Part shown: positions 17,262 through 25,553 of the stretch, in pieces
How positions within the stretch are numbered: position 1 is the stretch's first letter
Layout of the letters: each line of letters starts with the position of its first letter
Source of the DNA: Trebonia sp035294225
GTDB lineage: Bacteria; Actinomycetota; Actinomycetes; Streptosporangiales; Streptosporangiaceae
DNA: 64,000 nucleotides
Direction: 5' to 3'
NCBI GenBank assembly: GCA_035294225.1
Contig: DATGLH010000104.1
Coordinates: forward strand, 3,261-67,260
Notes under the pieces: model-generated
Seen by the model: the letters and a program-made list of their open reading frames with translations, nothing else
Databases searched by the model: none
What the model was told of the DNA's origin: nothing
Position numbers and translations under genes: made by a program

Positions 17262-17294
17262 CTGGCCGCCGGCGGCTAGTGAGCCGGCGGCCAG
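17262..17294. terminator. Bidirectional GC hairpin between trpEG and tetR
   Basis: CTGGCCGCCGGC (17262-17273) pairs perfectly with GCCGGCGGCCAG (17283-17294) around a 9-base loop that contains the TetR stop codon. A longer competing pairing uses GCCCGCCCCTGGCC and its complement about 50 bp further right. No T-tract. Confidence 0.5.
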
Positions 17295-17986
17295 CCCGCC
17301 GCCGGCCAGGGGCGGGCCGCCAGCACGGCCAGGTGGAGCGATACCAGCGTGTCCTCCAGCTCCGGCAGCGCGTCCGTCCGGCCGCCGCGCACCCGGGAGC
17401 GCACCAGCGCCTCGGTCGCCCCGGCGAGCGCCAGGTACGCCTCGCCCGGGACGGACGGCCAGGCGGCGTGCCGGCGGCGCGCCCGGCGGTGCCACCTCGC
17501 GGTCATCTCGGCGAACCGGCCCCCGGCCGCCTCCAGCCGCTCGACCGCGCGCGGCCCGGCGGCAGGCATGTCCACGTAGAAGACGCGGGCGAAGGCGGGC
17601 TCGCCGGCGAGGAAGCCCAGGAACGCGCGGAACCCGGCCCGCAGCACATCCTCGTCCGGGGTGCCCGCGGGCAGGCCGCGGGTGGCGGCGACGACCCGGC
17701 CGATCAGGAGCCTGCCGCCCTCACGGGTCGCGGCCAGGAAACAGTCCTCCTTGCCGGCGAAGTGCGCGTAGAACGCCGCGCGGGACACCCGGGCACGGCG
17801 CACGATGTCGGCGACCGTGACGGCCGGGTACCCGGATTCGGCGACGGCGGCGATCACCGCCCGGCGCAGCCGCTCCAGCTGGAAGGCCCGCACATCCGGC
17901 GCCGGCAGGCTGTTCCGCCCCCGGGGCAGCCCCGGCTTGCCCTCGTGGGTATGGGCGAGCGTGCCCCCTTGCACGGCGTCGGACAT
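17276..17986 (-). CDS. TetR/AcrR-family transcriptional regulator
   Basis: 236-residue repressor. An N-terminal extension of about 35 residues precedes the DNA-binding domain (residues 38-85), whose HTH reads VADIVRRARVSRAAFYAHFAGKEDCF. Here it is quoted in parts: VADIVRRARVSRAAF and AHFAGKEDCF. The C-terminal ligand domain is of the TetR_C group with FARVFYVDMPAAGP. It is divergent from an MFS transporter, and a 24-bp perfect palindrome lies between them, so it very probably represses the transporter and itself. Effector unknown. Confidence 0.93.
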   Translation of the reverse strand: MSDAVQGGTLAHTHEGKPGLPRGRNSLPAPDVRAFQLERLRRAVIAAVAESGYPAVTVADIVRRARVSRAAFYAHFAGKEDCFLAATREGGRLLIGRVVAATRGLPAGTPDEDVLRAGFRAFLGFLAGEPAFARVFYVDMPAAGPRAVERLEAAGGRFAEMTARWHRRARRRHAAWPSVPGEAYLALAGATEALVRSRVRGGRTDALPELEDTLVSLHLAVLAARPWPAAGWPPAH

Positions 17987-18010
17987 GCGTTTAGAGTAAC
18001 GGGAAAATTC

Positions 18011-18034
18011 CTAAAGTACGTAGCCGTACTTTAG
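18011..18034. promoter_or_regulatory. TetR operator between regulator and MFS transporter
   Basis: CTAAAGTACG-TAGC-CGTACTTTAG: two perfect 10-bp arms around four bases, 25 bp upstream of the TetR start and 45 bp upstream of the MFS start. It is AT-rich relative to its surroundings and ideally placed to block both promoters. Confidence 0.8.
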
Positions 18035-18078
18035 TCCGTGCGCACGTCGGAGCCGACGTGGCGCGGAAAGGGGTCGCG

Positions 18079-19764
18079 ATGACAGCAACCGCGCACGGCG
18101 CCGCCCCCGCGGCTAGGGCCAACGGCTTCTGGCGGCGGCAGCTCGATCACTACCCGGACACGCGACCGCGGATGACCTACCTGGCCATCGTCGTGATCGC
18201 CACGATCGCCCTTTACTACGCGAATTACATTCCCGGTGCGGTATCCCCGTCGATCATCGCGCACTACGGGATGACGTTTAACTACTATGTGTACATCATC
18301 GTGGTCGCCAACGCGGTCGGCGCCTTCGGCTCGCTCGCGGCGGGCCTGGCCGACCGGTGGGGCCGCGCCAACCTGGTGGCCTACGGGCTCGTCATCGTCG
18401 GCCTGCTGGTCCTCTTCGGCGTGCCGAACGCGCCCAACTCCTTCACCTACGGCCTCCTGTTCGCCATCGTCGGGGTCGTCGAGGGCGTCATCCTCGTCGC
18501 CACCCCCGCGCTCGTGCGGGACTTCTCGCCGCAGCTCGGCCGGGCCTCCGCGATGGGGTTCTGGACCCTCGGGCCGGTCCTCGGCAGCCTGGTGGTCGCG
18601 GTCGTGTCCAGCAACACGCTCAGCCACCTGACCGCCTGGCAGGACCAGTTCATCATCTGCGGCATCGTCGTGCTCGTCGTCGCCGCGCTCGCGGTGGCGG
18701 GGCTGCGCGAGCTGTCGCCCCAGCTGCGCGACCAGCTCATGGTGTCCATGCACGACCGCGCGCTGATCGAGGCCCGCGCCCGCGGCCTCGACGTCGAGAC
18801 GCTGACGCACCGCCCGTGGCGGCAGATGCTGCGCCTGGACATCGTCGGCTCGGCGTTCGCGATCTCGGTGTTCTTGCTGATCTACTACACCGCGGTCGGC
18901 TTCTTCACCGTGTACTTCACCACGCTGCACGGCTTCTCGCTGTCGACCGCCAACAGCATCGGCAACTGGTTCTGGGCGTTCGACGCGGCGGCGCTGATCA
19001 TCATCGGGATCATCTCCGACCGGGTGGGCGTCCGCAAGCCGTTCATGGTGGCCGGCGCGGTCGGCACGATCGTCATGACGATCATCTTCCTCAACCTCGG
19101 CAAGGGCACCGCCTACGCCACGTTCGCGGTCGTGATCAGCATCCTGGCGGTGTGCCTCGCGATCGCGTACGCGCCGTGGATGGCCAGCTTCACCGAGACC
19201 GTCGAGAAGCACAACCCGGCGCTGACCGCGACCGGCCTGGCCGTCTGGGGCTGGATCATCCGCGCGGTGATCGCGATATCGATCCTCATCCTGCCGTCCG
19301 TGGTCAGCTCGATGACCCCGCTGGTCACCTACGGCTCGTCGGTCCAGACCCTGTCCGTCAGGTACGCGCCGGAACTGGCCACGCTGAAGGCGATCGACCC
19401 CGCCACGCTGGGCGCGTTGCAGGCCAACCCCGGGAACACCGCCGCGGCCGCCAAGGCGGCCGGCGAGGTCGCGCAGGCGTTCGGCATCAGCCCGGCCGCG
19501 GCGGCCGGGCGGCTCGCCCAGCTGGCCACGGTGCCGAAGGCGGACCTGGCGTTCCTCAACGCGCACGGCACGCAGGTCGTCAGCGCCGCGGCCGCGGCGC
19601 CCGGCCAGTGGAAGGACTGGTGGTGGGTCTGCGTCGGCGGCGAGGTCGTGTTCATCCCGCTGATCCTGCTGATGGCCGGCCGGTGGAGCCCGCGGCGCGC
19701 CCGCGAGGACGCCGCCGAGCACGAGCGCCTCGTCCAGGAGGAGCTGGCCAGGCTGCAAGCCTAA
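18079..19764 (+). CDS. MFS transporter with a large extracytoplasmic insert
   Basis: 561-residue major facilitator superfamily permease. The first six helices include the MFS A-loop motif GLADRWGRANLV (about residues 88-99), and the second half repeats it as GIISDRVGVRKPF. The protein is about 100 residues longer than usual: between the last two helices (after ISILILPSVVSSMTPL and before WWWVCVGGEVVFIPL) lies an Ala-rich soluble insert predicted to face outside. ATG 18079 has GGAAAGGGG upstream; the GTG at 18058 lacks a site. Control by the divergent TetR protein is likely. Substrate may be an aromatic acid or drug; not determined. Confidence 0.9.
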   Translation: MTATAHGAAPAARANGFWRRQLDHYPDTRPRMTYLAIVVIATIALYYANYIPGAVSPSIIAHYGMTFNYYVYIIVVANAVGAFGSLAAGLADRWGRANLVAYGLVIVGLLVLFGVPNAPNSFTYGLLFAIVGVVEGVILVATPALVRDFSPQLGRASAMGFWTLGPVLGSLVVAVVSSNTLSHLTAWQDQFIICGIVVLVVAALAVAGLRELSPQLRDQLMVSMHDRALIEARARGLDVETLTHRPWRQMLRLDIVGSAFAISVFLLIYYTAVGFFTVYFTTLHGFSLSTANSIGNWFWAFDAAALIIIGIISDRVGVRKPFMVAGAVGTIVMTIIFLNLGKGTAYATFAVVISILAVCLAIAYAPWMASFTETVEKHNPALTATGLAVWGWIIRAVIAISILILPSVVSSMTPLVTYGSSVQTLSVRYAPELATLKAIDPATLGALQANPGNTAAAAKAAGEVAQAFGISPAAAAGRLAQLATVPKADLAFLNAHGTQVVSAAAAAPGQWKDWWWVCVGGEVVFIPLILLMAGRWSPRRAREDAAEHERLVQEELARLQA

Positions 19765-19953
19765 CGCCGGGACGGCGCGGGTGCCCCGCGATGCGGCGCG
19801 CGGGGCGCCCGCGCGCCGTGCCCGGGCGGTCCCGCGGACCCGGTTGCGTTCCCGGGCGCGCGGCACGGCGGCAGCGGCGGGTGCGCGGCGCGGGCGGATG
19901 ATTTATGTTGTGAGTGCCGGATTGGGCCCGCGTCCGCCTGGAGATGAACCGCC

Positions 19954-20778
19954 ATGGATTTTGACGTTCCGCCTTCGCCGTCGGCGAAGATCGACACCAC
20001 GGTTCCCGTATCGGCCCGGATCTGGAATTACTGGCTGGGCGGCAAGGATTACTACCCGGTCGACAAGGAGGCCGGCGACCAGTTCGCGCGGATTTACCCG
20101 GGCATCTTCGACGGGGCCCGCGCGTCGCGCTATTTCATCGCCCGGGTGGTCCGCTACCTGGCGGGGGAGGCGGGCATCCGGCAGTTCCTCGACATCGGCA
20201 CCGGGCTGCCCACCCAGGACAACACCCACGAGGTCGCCCAGCGGGTGGCGCCGGACGCGAAGGTCGTCTACGTGGACAACGACCCGCTGGTGCTGGCGCA
20301 TGCCCGGGCGCTGCTGACCGGCAACGCCGCGGGCAGCACCGATTACATCGACGCCGACCTGAGCGACCCGGAGGCGCTGCTGCGCGCCGCCGGGAAGAAG
20401 CTGGATTTCAGCCGCCCGGTCGCGATCTTGCTGATGGGCGTCATGGCGCACATCGGCAACCCGGACGAAGACGATGACCGTGTCGCCCAGTCGATCGTGG
20501 GGACCCTGAAGGCCGCCCTGCCGTCTGGCGGGTACCTGGCGGTCTACGACTCATCGGACGCGGACCCGGCGCTGAACGAGGCGCTGCGCGCGTACAACGA
20601 GAGCGGCGCCGCCCCCTACCGGGTGCGCAGGCCCGATCAGATCGCGCGGTATTTCGACGGCCTGGAGCTGGTCGAGCCCGGCGTGGTGCCGATCCAGCAG
20701 TGGCGCCCCGACCACAGCCCGTTCGGGCCGCCCAGGAACCTGAGCAACAACCTGGGCGGGGTCGGGAGAAAGGCGTGA
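19954..20778 (+). CDS. SAM-dependent methyltransferase, DUF574 family (PF04672)
   Basis: 274-residue Rossmann-fold methyltransferase of a family restricted largely to actinomycetes. Motif I FLDIGTGLPTQDNTHEVAQ (split FLDIGTGLPT and NTHEVAQ) binds SAM; VVYVDNDPLVLAHARALL carries the acidic residue that contacts the ribose, and YIDADL is motif III. The N-terminal IDTTVPVSARIWNYWLGG is diagnostic. Substrates of this family are unknown. It overlaps the next gene, an XRE/DUF5753 regulator, by one base, a pairing frequent in actinomycetes. Two further paralogues occur at 31.7 and 32.5 kb. Confidence 0.93.
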   Translation: MDFDVPPSPSAKIDTTVPVSARIWNYWLGGKDYYPVDKEAGDQFARIYPGIFDGARASRYFIARVVRYLAGEAGIRQFLDIGTGLPTQDNTHEVAQRVAPDAKVVYVDNDPLVLAHARALLTGNAAGSTDYIDADLSDPEALLRAAGKKLDFSRPVAILLMGVMAHIGNPDEDDDRVAQSIVGTLKAALPSGGYLAVYDSSDADPALNEALRAYNESGAAPYRVRRPDQIARYFDGLELVEPGVVPIQQWRPDHSPFGPPRNLSNNLGGVGRKA

Positions 20779-21713
20779 TGCCGCCACAGGGCTGCCGTCA
20801 CGGGGCGGGAGACATTGCGGGCCCGCCTGACACCGGGGACGGGCGGGCCGAGCCGGCCGCCGGCTACGAGGCGGGGCCGACCGCGATGCGGATGCTGCTG
20901 GGGGCGCGGCTGCGCAAGCTGCGCGAGGCCGCCGGAGTCAGCCGGGAGGACGCCGCGCGGGCGATCCGCGGGTCGGAGTCGAAGATGAGCCGGCTGGAAC
21001 TGGGCCGGATCAGTTTCAAGCTGCGGGACGTCAGCGACCTGCTCGGCCTGTACCGGGCGGGCGAGGATGAGCGCGGGACGCTGCTGACCATGGCCAGGGA
21101 AGCCAACGCGCCCGGCTGGTGGCAGGCCTACGGCGACGCGGTGCCCGCCTGGTTCGCCCCGTATCTCGGGCTTGAGCAGGCCGCGGAGATCATCCGCAGC
21201 TATGAGGTGCAGTTCGTCCCCGGCCTGCTGCAAACGCCTGGCTATGCCCGCGCCGTGCTGGAGATCGGCGCCGGCGATAACCCGGCGCTTGATGTCGCCC
21301 AGCAGGTCAGCGTGCGGATCCGCCGGCAGCGGGTCCTGCACCGGCCGAATCCGCTGCGGCTGTGGGCCGTGATCGACGAAGCGGCGCTGCGCCGCCCGAT
21401 CGGCGGCGCCGCCGTGGCGCGCGCCCAGCTGGAGCACCTCATCGAGATGACCCGGCTCAGCCACGTCAACGTCCAGATCGCGCCGCTGCGCGCCGGCAGC
21501 CGCGCCGTCGCCGACGGCCCGGTCACCATGCTGCGCTTCCCCGCGGCCGAGCTGCCCGACATGGTCTACCTCGAACAGCACACCACGGCCGCGTACCTGA
21601 GCAAGCCCGCCGAACGGCTGTACTACTGGAACGTCATGAACCGGCTGGCCACCGAGGCGCTCCCGCCAGCCGACACCGAGGCCATGCTCCGCCAGATCCT
21701 GCGCGAGCTCTGA
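20778..21713 (+). CDS. XRE-family regulator with DUF5753 domain
   Basis: 311-residue DNA-binding protein. After a 35-residue variable start the helix-turn-helix (about residues 38-95) reads LGARLRKLREAAGVSREDAA and GSESKMSRLELGR; the remainder is the DUF5753 sensor-like domain with QFVPGLLQTPGYARA and DMVYLEQHTTAAYL. Such BldB/WhiJ-neighbourhood regulators are abundant in Streptomyces-like genomes and usually stand beside a small DUF397 protein, which is absent here; a DUF574 methyltransferase stands in that place instead. ATG 20778 overlaps the methyltransferase stop (TGATG) and has GGGAGAAAGG upstream. Confidence 0.93.
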   Translation: MPPQGCRHGAGDIAGPPDTGDGRAEPAAGYEAGPTAMRMLLGARLRKLREAAGVSREDAARAIRGSESKMSRLELGRISFKLRDVSDLLGLYRAGEDERGTLLTMAREANAPGWWQAYGDAVPAWFAPYLGLEQAAEIIRSYEVQFVPGLLQTPGYARAVLEIGAGDNPALDVAQQVSVRIRRQRVLHRPNPLRLWAVIDEAALRRPIGGAAVARAQLEHLIEMTRLSHVNVQIAPLRAGSRAVADGPVTMLRFPAAELPDMVYLEQHTTAAYLSKPAERLYYWNVMNRLATEALPPADTEAMLRQILREL

Positions 21714-21784
21714 CCCGGCGGTACCGGTCAACTCAGGTCCCGTCCTCGGCCTTACGCCTGGATGTCCGGCACCCCTGAACCGGC

Positions 21785-21880
21785 GCCGGCCGGCCCCGAA
21801 ACGGGACCCGGCCGGGTTGGCCGGGCCCGAAACGGGACCCGGCCGGCCCTGAAACGGGACCCGGCCGGGTCGGCCGGGCC
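21785..21880 (+). repeat. GC-rich imperfect tandem repeat
   Basis: Three copies of GAAACGGGACCCGGCCGG start at 21798, 21829 and 21851, separated by GC-rich linkers. They lie just left of dispersed element copy B in the gap between convergent genes. Not CRISPR-like: spacing is irregular and the linkers are near-identical. Confidence 0.8.
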
Positions 21881-21961
21881 GGCATCCGGGGCCTGGGCGG
21901 CTTCGGATGCCCGATTTACACTAATTGCCGGAATATTGCCTTGAGAGTTGAGGACCGCCGT

Positions 21962-22029
21962 CCATGATCCGGTAAATTTTTTGCACCTATTCCGGTTTTT
22001 TCTTACATGGTGAAGCATTTTCCGGTTCG
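21962..22029 (+). repeat. AT-rich dispersed element, copy B
   Basis: Plus-strand copy of the element: CATGATCCGGTAAA, then GCACCTATTCCGG, TTTTTTCTTACATGGTGAA, and TTTTCCGGTTCG. An ATG inside it opens a 51-codon frame (MVKHFPVRAAG...) ending near 22160 that I do not regard as a proven gene. The element overlaps the predicted 3' end of the SnoaL-like gene on the opposite strand. Confidence 0.8.
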
Positions 22030-22601
22030 TGCGGCCGGCTACGGCCGCACCGTCCGATCCCGGGGGAGTGCGGCCGTGACGGAAGCGGCTTCCGTGGCAC
22101 CTGGGGACCGTGATCGAGGCACGAGGTCTCCCGGCGACGGGAAGCCCGCCATCCCCGCCTAACGCCTGCCGCAACGACGCCTGCCGCCACAGGAGACATC
22201 CGGCGGCATGCCGCACGCTCACGCTGGTCCGGTATGCCCTGCCCGGCGGGGAACATCCCCCGGCCCTCGACGATCAGGCCGTCGCGGAAGGTCAGCGCCT
22301 CGGCCCGCAGCTCACCCGCCTCGTTGCGGAACAAGATGACCAGTGTGTCGGTGCCCTCGAAGACGCCGAGCACCTCAAAACGCAGGTCCGGATGGGCTGC
22401 GAGCCCGGCCGACCAGTACTCCCGCAGTCCGGCCAGGCCGCGGACGGTCCCGTCCGACCCCGGCAGGACCCGCGCCGCGAGCGGAGACCGGAACGCCACG
22501 TCCGGCGCGTAATGGGCCAGGATCGACCCAAGGTCGTGGGAGTTCCACTCGTCGGCCCACGTCCGCGCGAAGGCCGCCGCGTCGGGCATGCCCCGCGTCA
22601 T
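21987..22601 (-). CDS. SnoaL-like (NTF2-fold) protein with unusual C-terminal extension
   Basis: The first 120 residues form a SnoaL-like polyketide-cyclase/NTF2 fold: FARTWADEWNSHDLGSILAHY, quoted as FARTWADEWNSHD, then YAPDVAFRSPLA and FRDGLIVEGRGMFP. Families of this type normally stop soon after that last strand. Here the frame continues for about 80 Arg/Pro-rich residues and stops only inside dispersed element copy B, so the native stop seems lost or the annotated tail is not functional. No Shine-Dalgarno is visible; starts at 22610 (GTG), 22601 and 22589 (ATG) are all possible. Enzymatic role unknown. Confidence 0.6.
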   Translation of the reverse strand: MTRGMPDAAAFARTWADEWNSHDLGSILAHYAPDVAFRSPLAARVLPGSDGTVRGLAGLREYWSAGLAAHPDLRFEVLGVFEGTDTLVILFRNEAGELRAEALTFRDGLIVEGRGMFPAGQGIPDQRERAACRRMSPVAAGVVAAGVRRGWRASRRRETSCLDHGPQVPRKPLPSRPHSPGIGRCGRSRPHEPENASPCKKKPE

Positions 22602-22713
22602 GTGGAACACTGTAGCGGCTGCGTCCGCCGCGCCTAACCGAATTAAGAGCCGGGCCGTCCGCCGCCGTCCGGGTGACGGGCGGGGAAGCAGCTCCCGAGG
22701 TAGGGTGCCGGGT

Positions 22714-23502
22714 ATGCGGAACGTTGAGCCCGAGGTGTTCCTGGTCGCGCGGCCCGAGGTCGACTACGACGCACTCGCCGCCTACCTGCGCGAGGTCGGC
22801 GGGGAGCGCTGGCTGGAGCGGCTGGACCGCGACCAGCTGGACAACGACGCGCAGAACCTCGCCGAGTTCGCCGGCAAGATGTGCTACCGCTCCTGGGAGC
22901 CGGGCCTGAACCCAAACGTCCGCCGTGTCCGCGACGACCAGGTCAAGTACCTGGAGAACATCCTGCGCAGCGGCCACGGGTCGGTACTTGAGCACGTCAG
23001 CTTCACGTTCGTATTGCACAACGTGAGCAGGGTATTCACCCATGAGATCATCAGGCACCGCCCGGGAACGGCTATCTCGCAGGAGTCGCTGCGGTTCGTC
23101 CGGCTCGGCGAATTGCCTTTCTGGTTCCCCGGGTGGGCGCGGGAAGACCCCGAGCTCATGAAACGCGCCACGGCGCTGCTCGCCGAAATGGAAGCCTTCC
23201 AGCAATGGATGGCAGATCATTTCCGGCTGGATGACGACGGCGTGCCGATGCACGAGAAGAAGCACAAGACCTCGTTCATGCGCCGTTTCGCGCCGGACGG
23301 CGTTGCCACCGGCCTTGTCTGGACTGCGAACATCAGGGCGCTGCGGCACACGATCGAGGCGCGCACCGACCCGGGGGCCGAGGAGGAGATCCGCCTCGTG
23401 TTCGGCAAGATCGGCGAGATCATGCGGGCCGAGGCGCCCGCGCTGTTCGGCGATTACCAGGTGACTGACGGCGCGTGGGTGCCCGGCTGGCGCAAGGTTT
23501 AG
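22714..23502 (+). CDS. thyX: FAD-dependent thymidylate synthase (ThyX), divergent
   Basis: 262-residue flavin-dependent thymidylate synthase, which methylates dUMP to dTMP using methylene-tetrahydrofolate and NADPH. Recognised by SGHGSVLEHVSFTFVLHN (quoted as SGHGSVLEHVSF), the RHR motif in EIIRHRPGTAISQESLRF (quoted RHRPGTAISQESLR), and the C-terminal EIRLVFGKIGEIMRAEAPALF region. The signature differs from the usual RHRx7S: here eight residues separate RHR from the serine preceding LR. Start ATG 22714 follows AGGTAGGG; an upstream open stretch has no ribosome site. Sequence divergence leaves open that this is a paralogue with altered activity. Confidence 0.82.
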   Translation: MRNVEPEVFLVARPEVDYDALAAYLREVGGERWLERLDRDQLDNDAQNLAEFAGKMCYRSWEPGLNPNVRRVRDDQVKYLENILRSGHGSVLEHVSFTFVLHNVSRVFTHEIIRHRPGTAISQESLRFVRLGELPFWFPGWAREDPELMKRATALLAEMEAFQQWMADHFRLDDDGVPMHEKKHKTSFMRRFAPDGVATGLVWTANIRALRHTIEARTDPGAEEEIRLVFGKIGEIMRAEAPALFGDYQVTDGAWVPGWRKV

Positions 23503-23544
23503 AAGCTCCGGTGATCCCGGGCGGGCTGCCGGCGCCCGCGCGCG

Positions 23545-24690
23545 TTACGGGTTTTCCCCCGGCAGGTCGTAGCGGAGGAGTTCCGGGCGCGCCCCGGACA
23601 TCCGCAGCGCCTCGGCGGTCCTGGCGATCATGGCGTCCGGGCCGCTGATGTAGACGTCCCTGCCCACCCAGTCGGCCCGCGCCGCGAGGCTGGAGATCGT
23701 GCCGTGCTCCGCGCCCTCGGCCATCTCGTCCGATGTCACCGCGATGACGTCCAGCGAGGGGTAGTCCAGTTCCATCCGGCGCAGCGCGCCTAGGTCATAG
23801 AGTTCGGACTGGGTGCGCGCGCCGTGGTAGAGCACGATTTCCCGTCCCTGCCCGCCGGGCCCCGCCGAGCGGACGATCGCCTCGGTGATCGCCTTCAGCG
23901 GGGCGAGCCCGGTCCCGCCGGCCAGGCAGAGCACGGGCCGGCGGCCCTGCGTGTCGGCGGTCATCCGCCCCCCGGGCGGGCCGAGGAGCAGCGTGTCACC
24001 GGGCCCGAGGTGGTGTACCAGCGTGTTGCTGACGAGGCCGCCGGCGACCGCGCGGACATGCAGCGTCAGCGACCCGTCGTCGCGGGGGGCGTTGGCGATC
24101 GAGTAGCGCCGCCACAGCCGGGGCCAGCGCGGCGTCTGCACCCACAGGTGCTGGCCGGGCAGGTAGCCGAACGGCTCGGACGGCTGGACCGTGAGCACCG
24201 CGACCTGCGGGGTGCGCAGCTCATGGCTGGTGACCTCGGCGGTCCACCACGCGGGGGCGTGCGCCGCGTCCTCGGCGGCCGCGGTGACCATGACCTCGAT
24301 CGCGTGGTCGATCGCGGCCTCCCACTCGTCCTTGGCGTCGGCGCTCCAGCCGGACGGCGCGAACTTGTCCACCATCGCGTGCAGCGACGTCCGGAACGCG
24401 GTGTAGTGTTCCGGACGCACCCCGAACTTGCGGTGCGCGCGCCCGAGTTCGGCGAGATAACGGTCGAGTTCGCCGTCGCCCCTGGTCGTGACTATCCGGC
24501 GCAACGCCCGGTACAGACGCTGTCGCTGAGCGTCCATCGCCGCCGGGAACATGGCGCTGATCTCGGGTTCGGCGGCAAAGAGATGGCCATAGAAATACGT
24601 CATCGCCGCTTCGCAAACGCGTTCGTTCAGGAAGAATGGCGATGCGGCCGGGCCGGGCCCCGTGGAACCGTCGGACGGTTGCGGCGTCAC
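23545..24690 (-). CDS. Flavohemoprotein-like globin/FAD-NAD reductase
   Basis: 381-residue protein with an N-terminal globin (about residues 18-145: YFYGHLFAAEPEISAMFP, with the B10-type Tyr and the proximal His in RAHRKFGVRPEHY). A ferredoxin-NADP reductase-type module follows: FAD motif RRYSIANAP and NAD-binding GGTGLAPLKAI, then YISGPDAMI near the C-terminus. Flavohemoproteins detoxify nitric oxide to nitrate with oxygen and NADH. The GTG start at 24690 has no good ribosome site. It stands alone, convergent with thyX and divergent from the C26-like gene. Confidence 0.9.
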   Translation of the reverse strand: MTPQPSDGSTGPGPAASPFFLNERVCEAAMTYFYGHLFAAEPEISAMFPAAMDAQRQRLYRALRRIVTTRGDGELDRYLAELGRAHRKFGVRPEHYTAFRTSLHAMVDKFAPSGWSADAKDEWEAAIDHAIEVMVTAAAEDAAHAPAWWTAEVTSHELRTPQVAVLTVQPSEPFGYLPGQHLWVQTPRWPRLWRRYSIANAPRDDGSLTLHVRAVAGGLVSNTLVHHLGPGDTLLLGPPGGRMTADTQGRRPVLCLAGGTGLAPLKAITEAIVRSAGPGGQGREIVLYHGARTQSELYDLGALRRMELDYPSLDVIAVTSDEMAEGAEHGTISSLAARADWVGRDVYISGPDAMIARTAEALRMSGARPELLRYDLPGENP

Positions 24691-24776
24691 AGCGCACAGT
24701 GTCGCACCCTGGGCAAAGCGCTACAAGGACATTCGGCTTTGCCGGACAGATATAGCGTGATTGGCGAGGAGGACCG

Positions 24777-25553
24777 ATGGGGGACCGCCCGATCATCGGC
24801 GTCACCGGCGAACTCGACGCGGCCCGCTGGGGGGACTGGCTCCGGGAGGCCGTGGTCTCGCCCGTCAGCTACACCCGGGCCGTGGAGCGGGCCGGGGGAG
24901 TGCCCGTGGTGCTGCCGCCAGTGCCGCCCGACGCGGCGCGCTCTCTGGTCGCCGGGCTGAACGGCCTGGTCTTCACCGGGGGCAGGGACGTCGACCCGGC
25001 ACTGTATGACCAGCAGCCGCTGGCGGAGACGGACCCGCCCGAGCACCGCAGGGACCGGTTCGAACTGGTGCTGATGCGTGCCGCGATCGAGGCCGGGCTG
25101 CCGTTCCTCGCGGTCGGACGCGGCCTGCACGTGCTGACGGTGGCGCGCGGCGGCTCGCTGACCCAGCACCTGCCCGCGCACCGGCGCGACCGGGCGCGGT
25201 ACCTGCCGCACGAGGTGTACCTGGCCGGCGACAGCCTGCTCGGCCGGCTGCTCGGCACCCGGGTCCAGGTGCCCGCCGCCCACCACCAGGCGCCGGACCG
25301 CCCCGGCGAGGGCCTGGTCGTGGCCGGGTGGGCGCCGGACGAGGTGATCGAGGCCCTGGAGGTGACGGGCCACCGGTTCGGCGTCGGCGTGCACTGGCAT
25401 CCCGAGGAAGGCGACGACCCGCGCCTGATGACCGCCCTGGTGGAGGCGGCAAGCCAGCCGCGCCTGGCGGCCGCCAGCCAGGCCGAGCCGAGCCAGGCCG
25501 AGCCGCGGCATAAGAGGGGGGCCAAGCCGAAGGCGGCCGCCCGCGGCCGCTAG
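24777..25553 (+). CDS. Peptidase C26 / gamma-Glu-GABA hydrolase homologue lacking the catalytic Cys
   Basis: 258-residue class I glutamine-amidotransferase-like protein of the PuuD/peptidase C26 family: IIGVTGELD at the N-terminus, GLVFTGGRDVDPALY, HHQAPDRPG and VHWHPEEGDDP. The nucleophile elbow, normally GICRG in this family, reads AVGRGLHVL (around residue 115), so the catalytic cysteine is replaced by glycine. The His-Glu pair of HWHPEE is retained. The protein is therefore probably not a hydrolase and may be a binding or regulatory paralogue. Start ATG 24777 has GAGGAGG upstream. The stop overlaps the convergent ccdA stop by four bases. The Ala/Lys/Arg-rich tail is unconserved. Confidence 0.85.
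   Translation: MGDRPIIGVTGELDAARWGDWLREAVVSPVSYTRAVERAGGVPVVLPPVPPDAARSLVAGLNGLVFTGGRDVDPALYDQQPLAETDPPEHRRDRFELVLMRAAIEAGLPFLAVGRGLHVLTVARGGSLTQHLPAHRRDRARYLPHEVYLAGDSLLGRLLGTRVQVPAAHHQAPDRPGEGLVVAGWAPDEVIEALEVTGHRFGVGVHWHPEEGDDPRLMTALVEAASQPRLAAASQAEPSQAEPRHKRGAKPKAAARGR

Noticed and set aside
22010..22165. 51-codon frame (MVKHFPV...) starting in element copy B
   Set aside because: It is antisense to the SnoaL-like coding region and shows no similarity beyond the element itself.
24711..24725. AAAGCGCT as a third site for the LacI regulator at 2.3 kb
   Set aside because: Only one half matches and the second arm (ACAAGG) is unrelated; flanking genes have no metabolic link.
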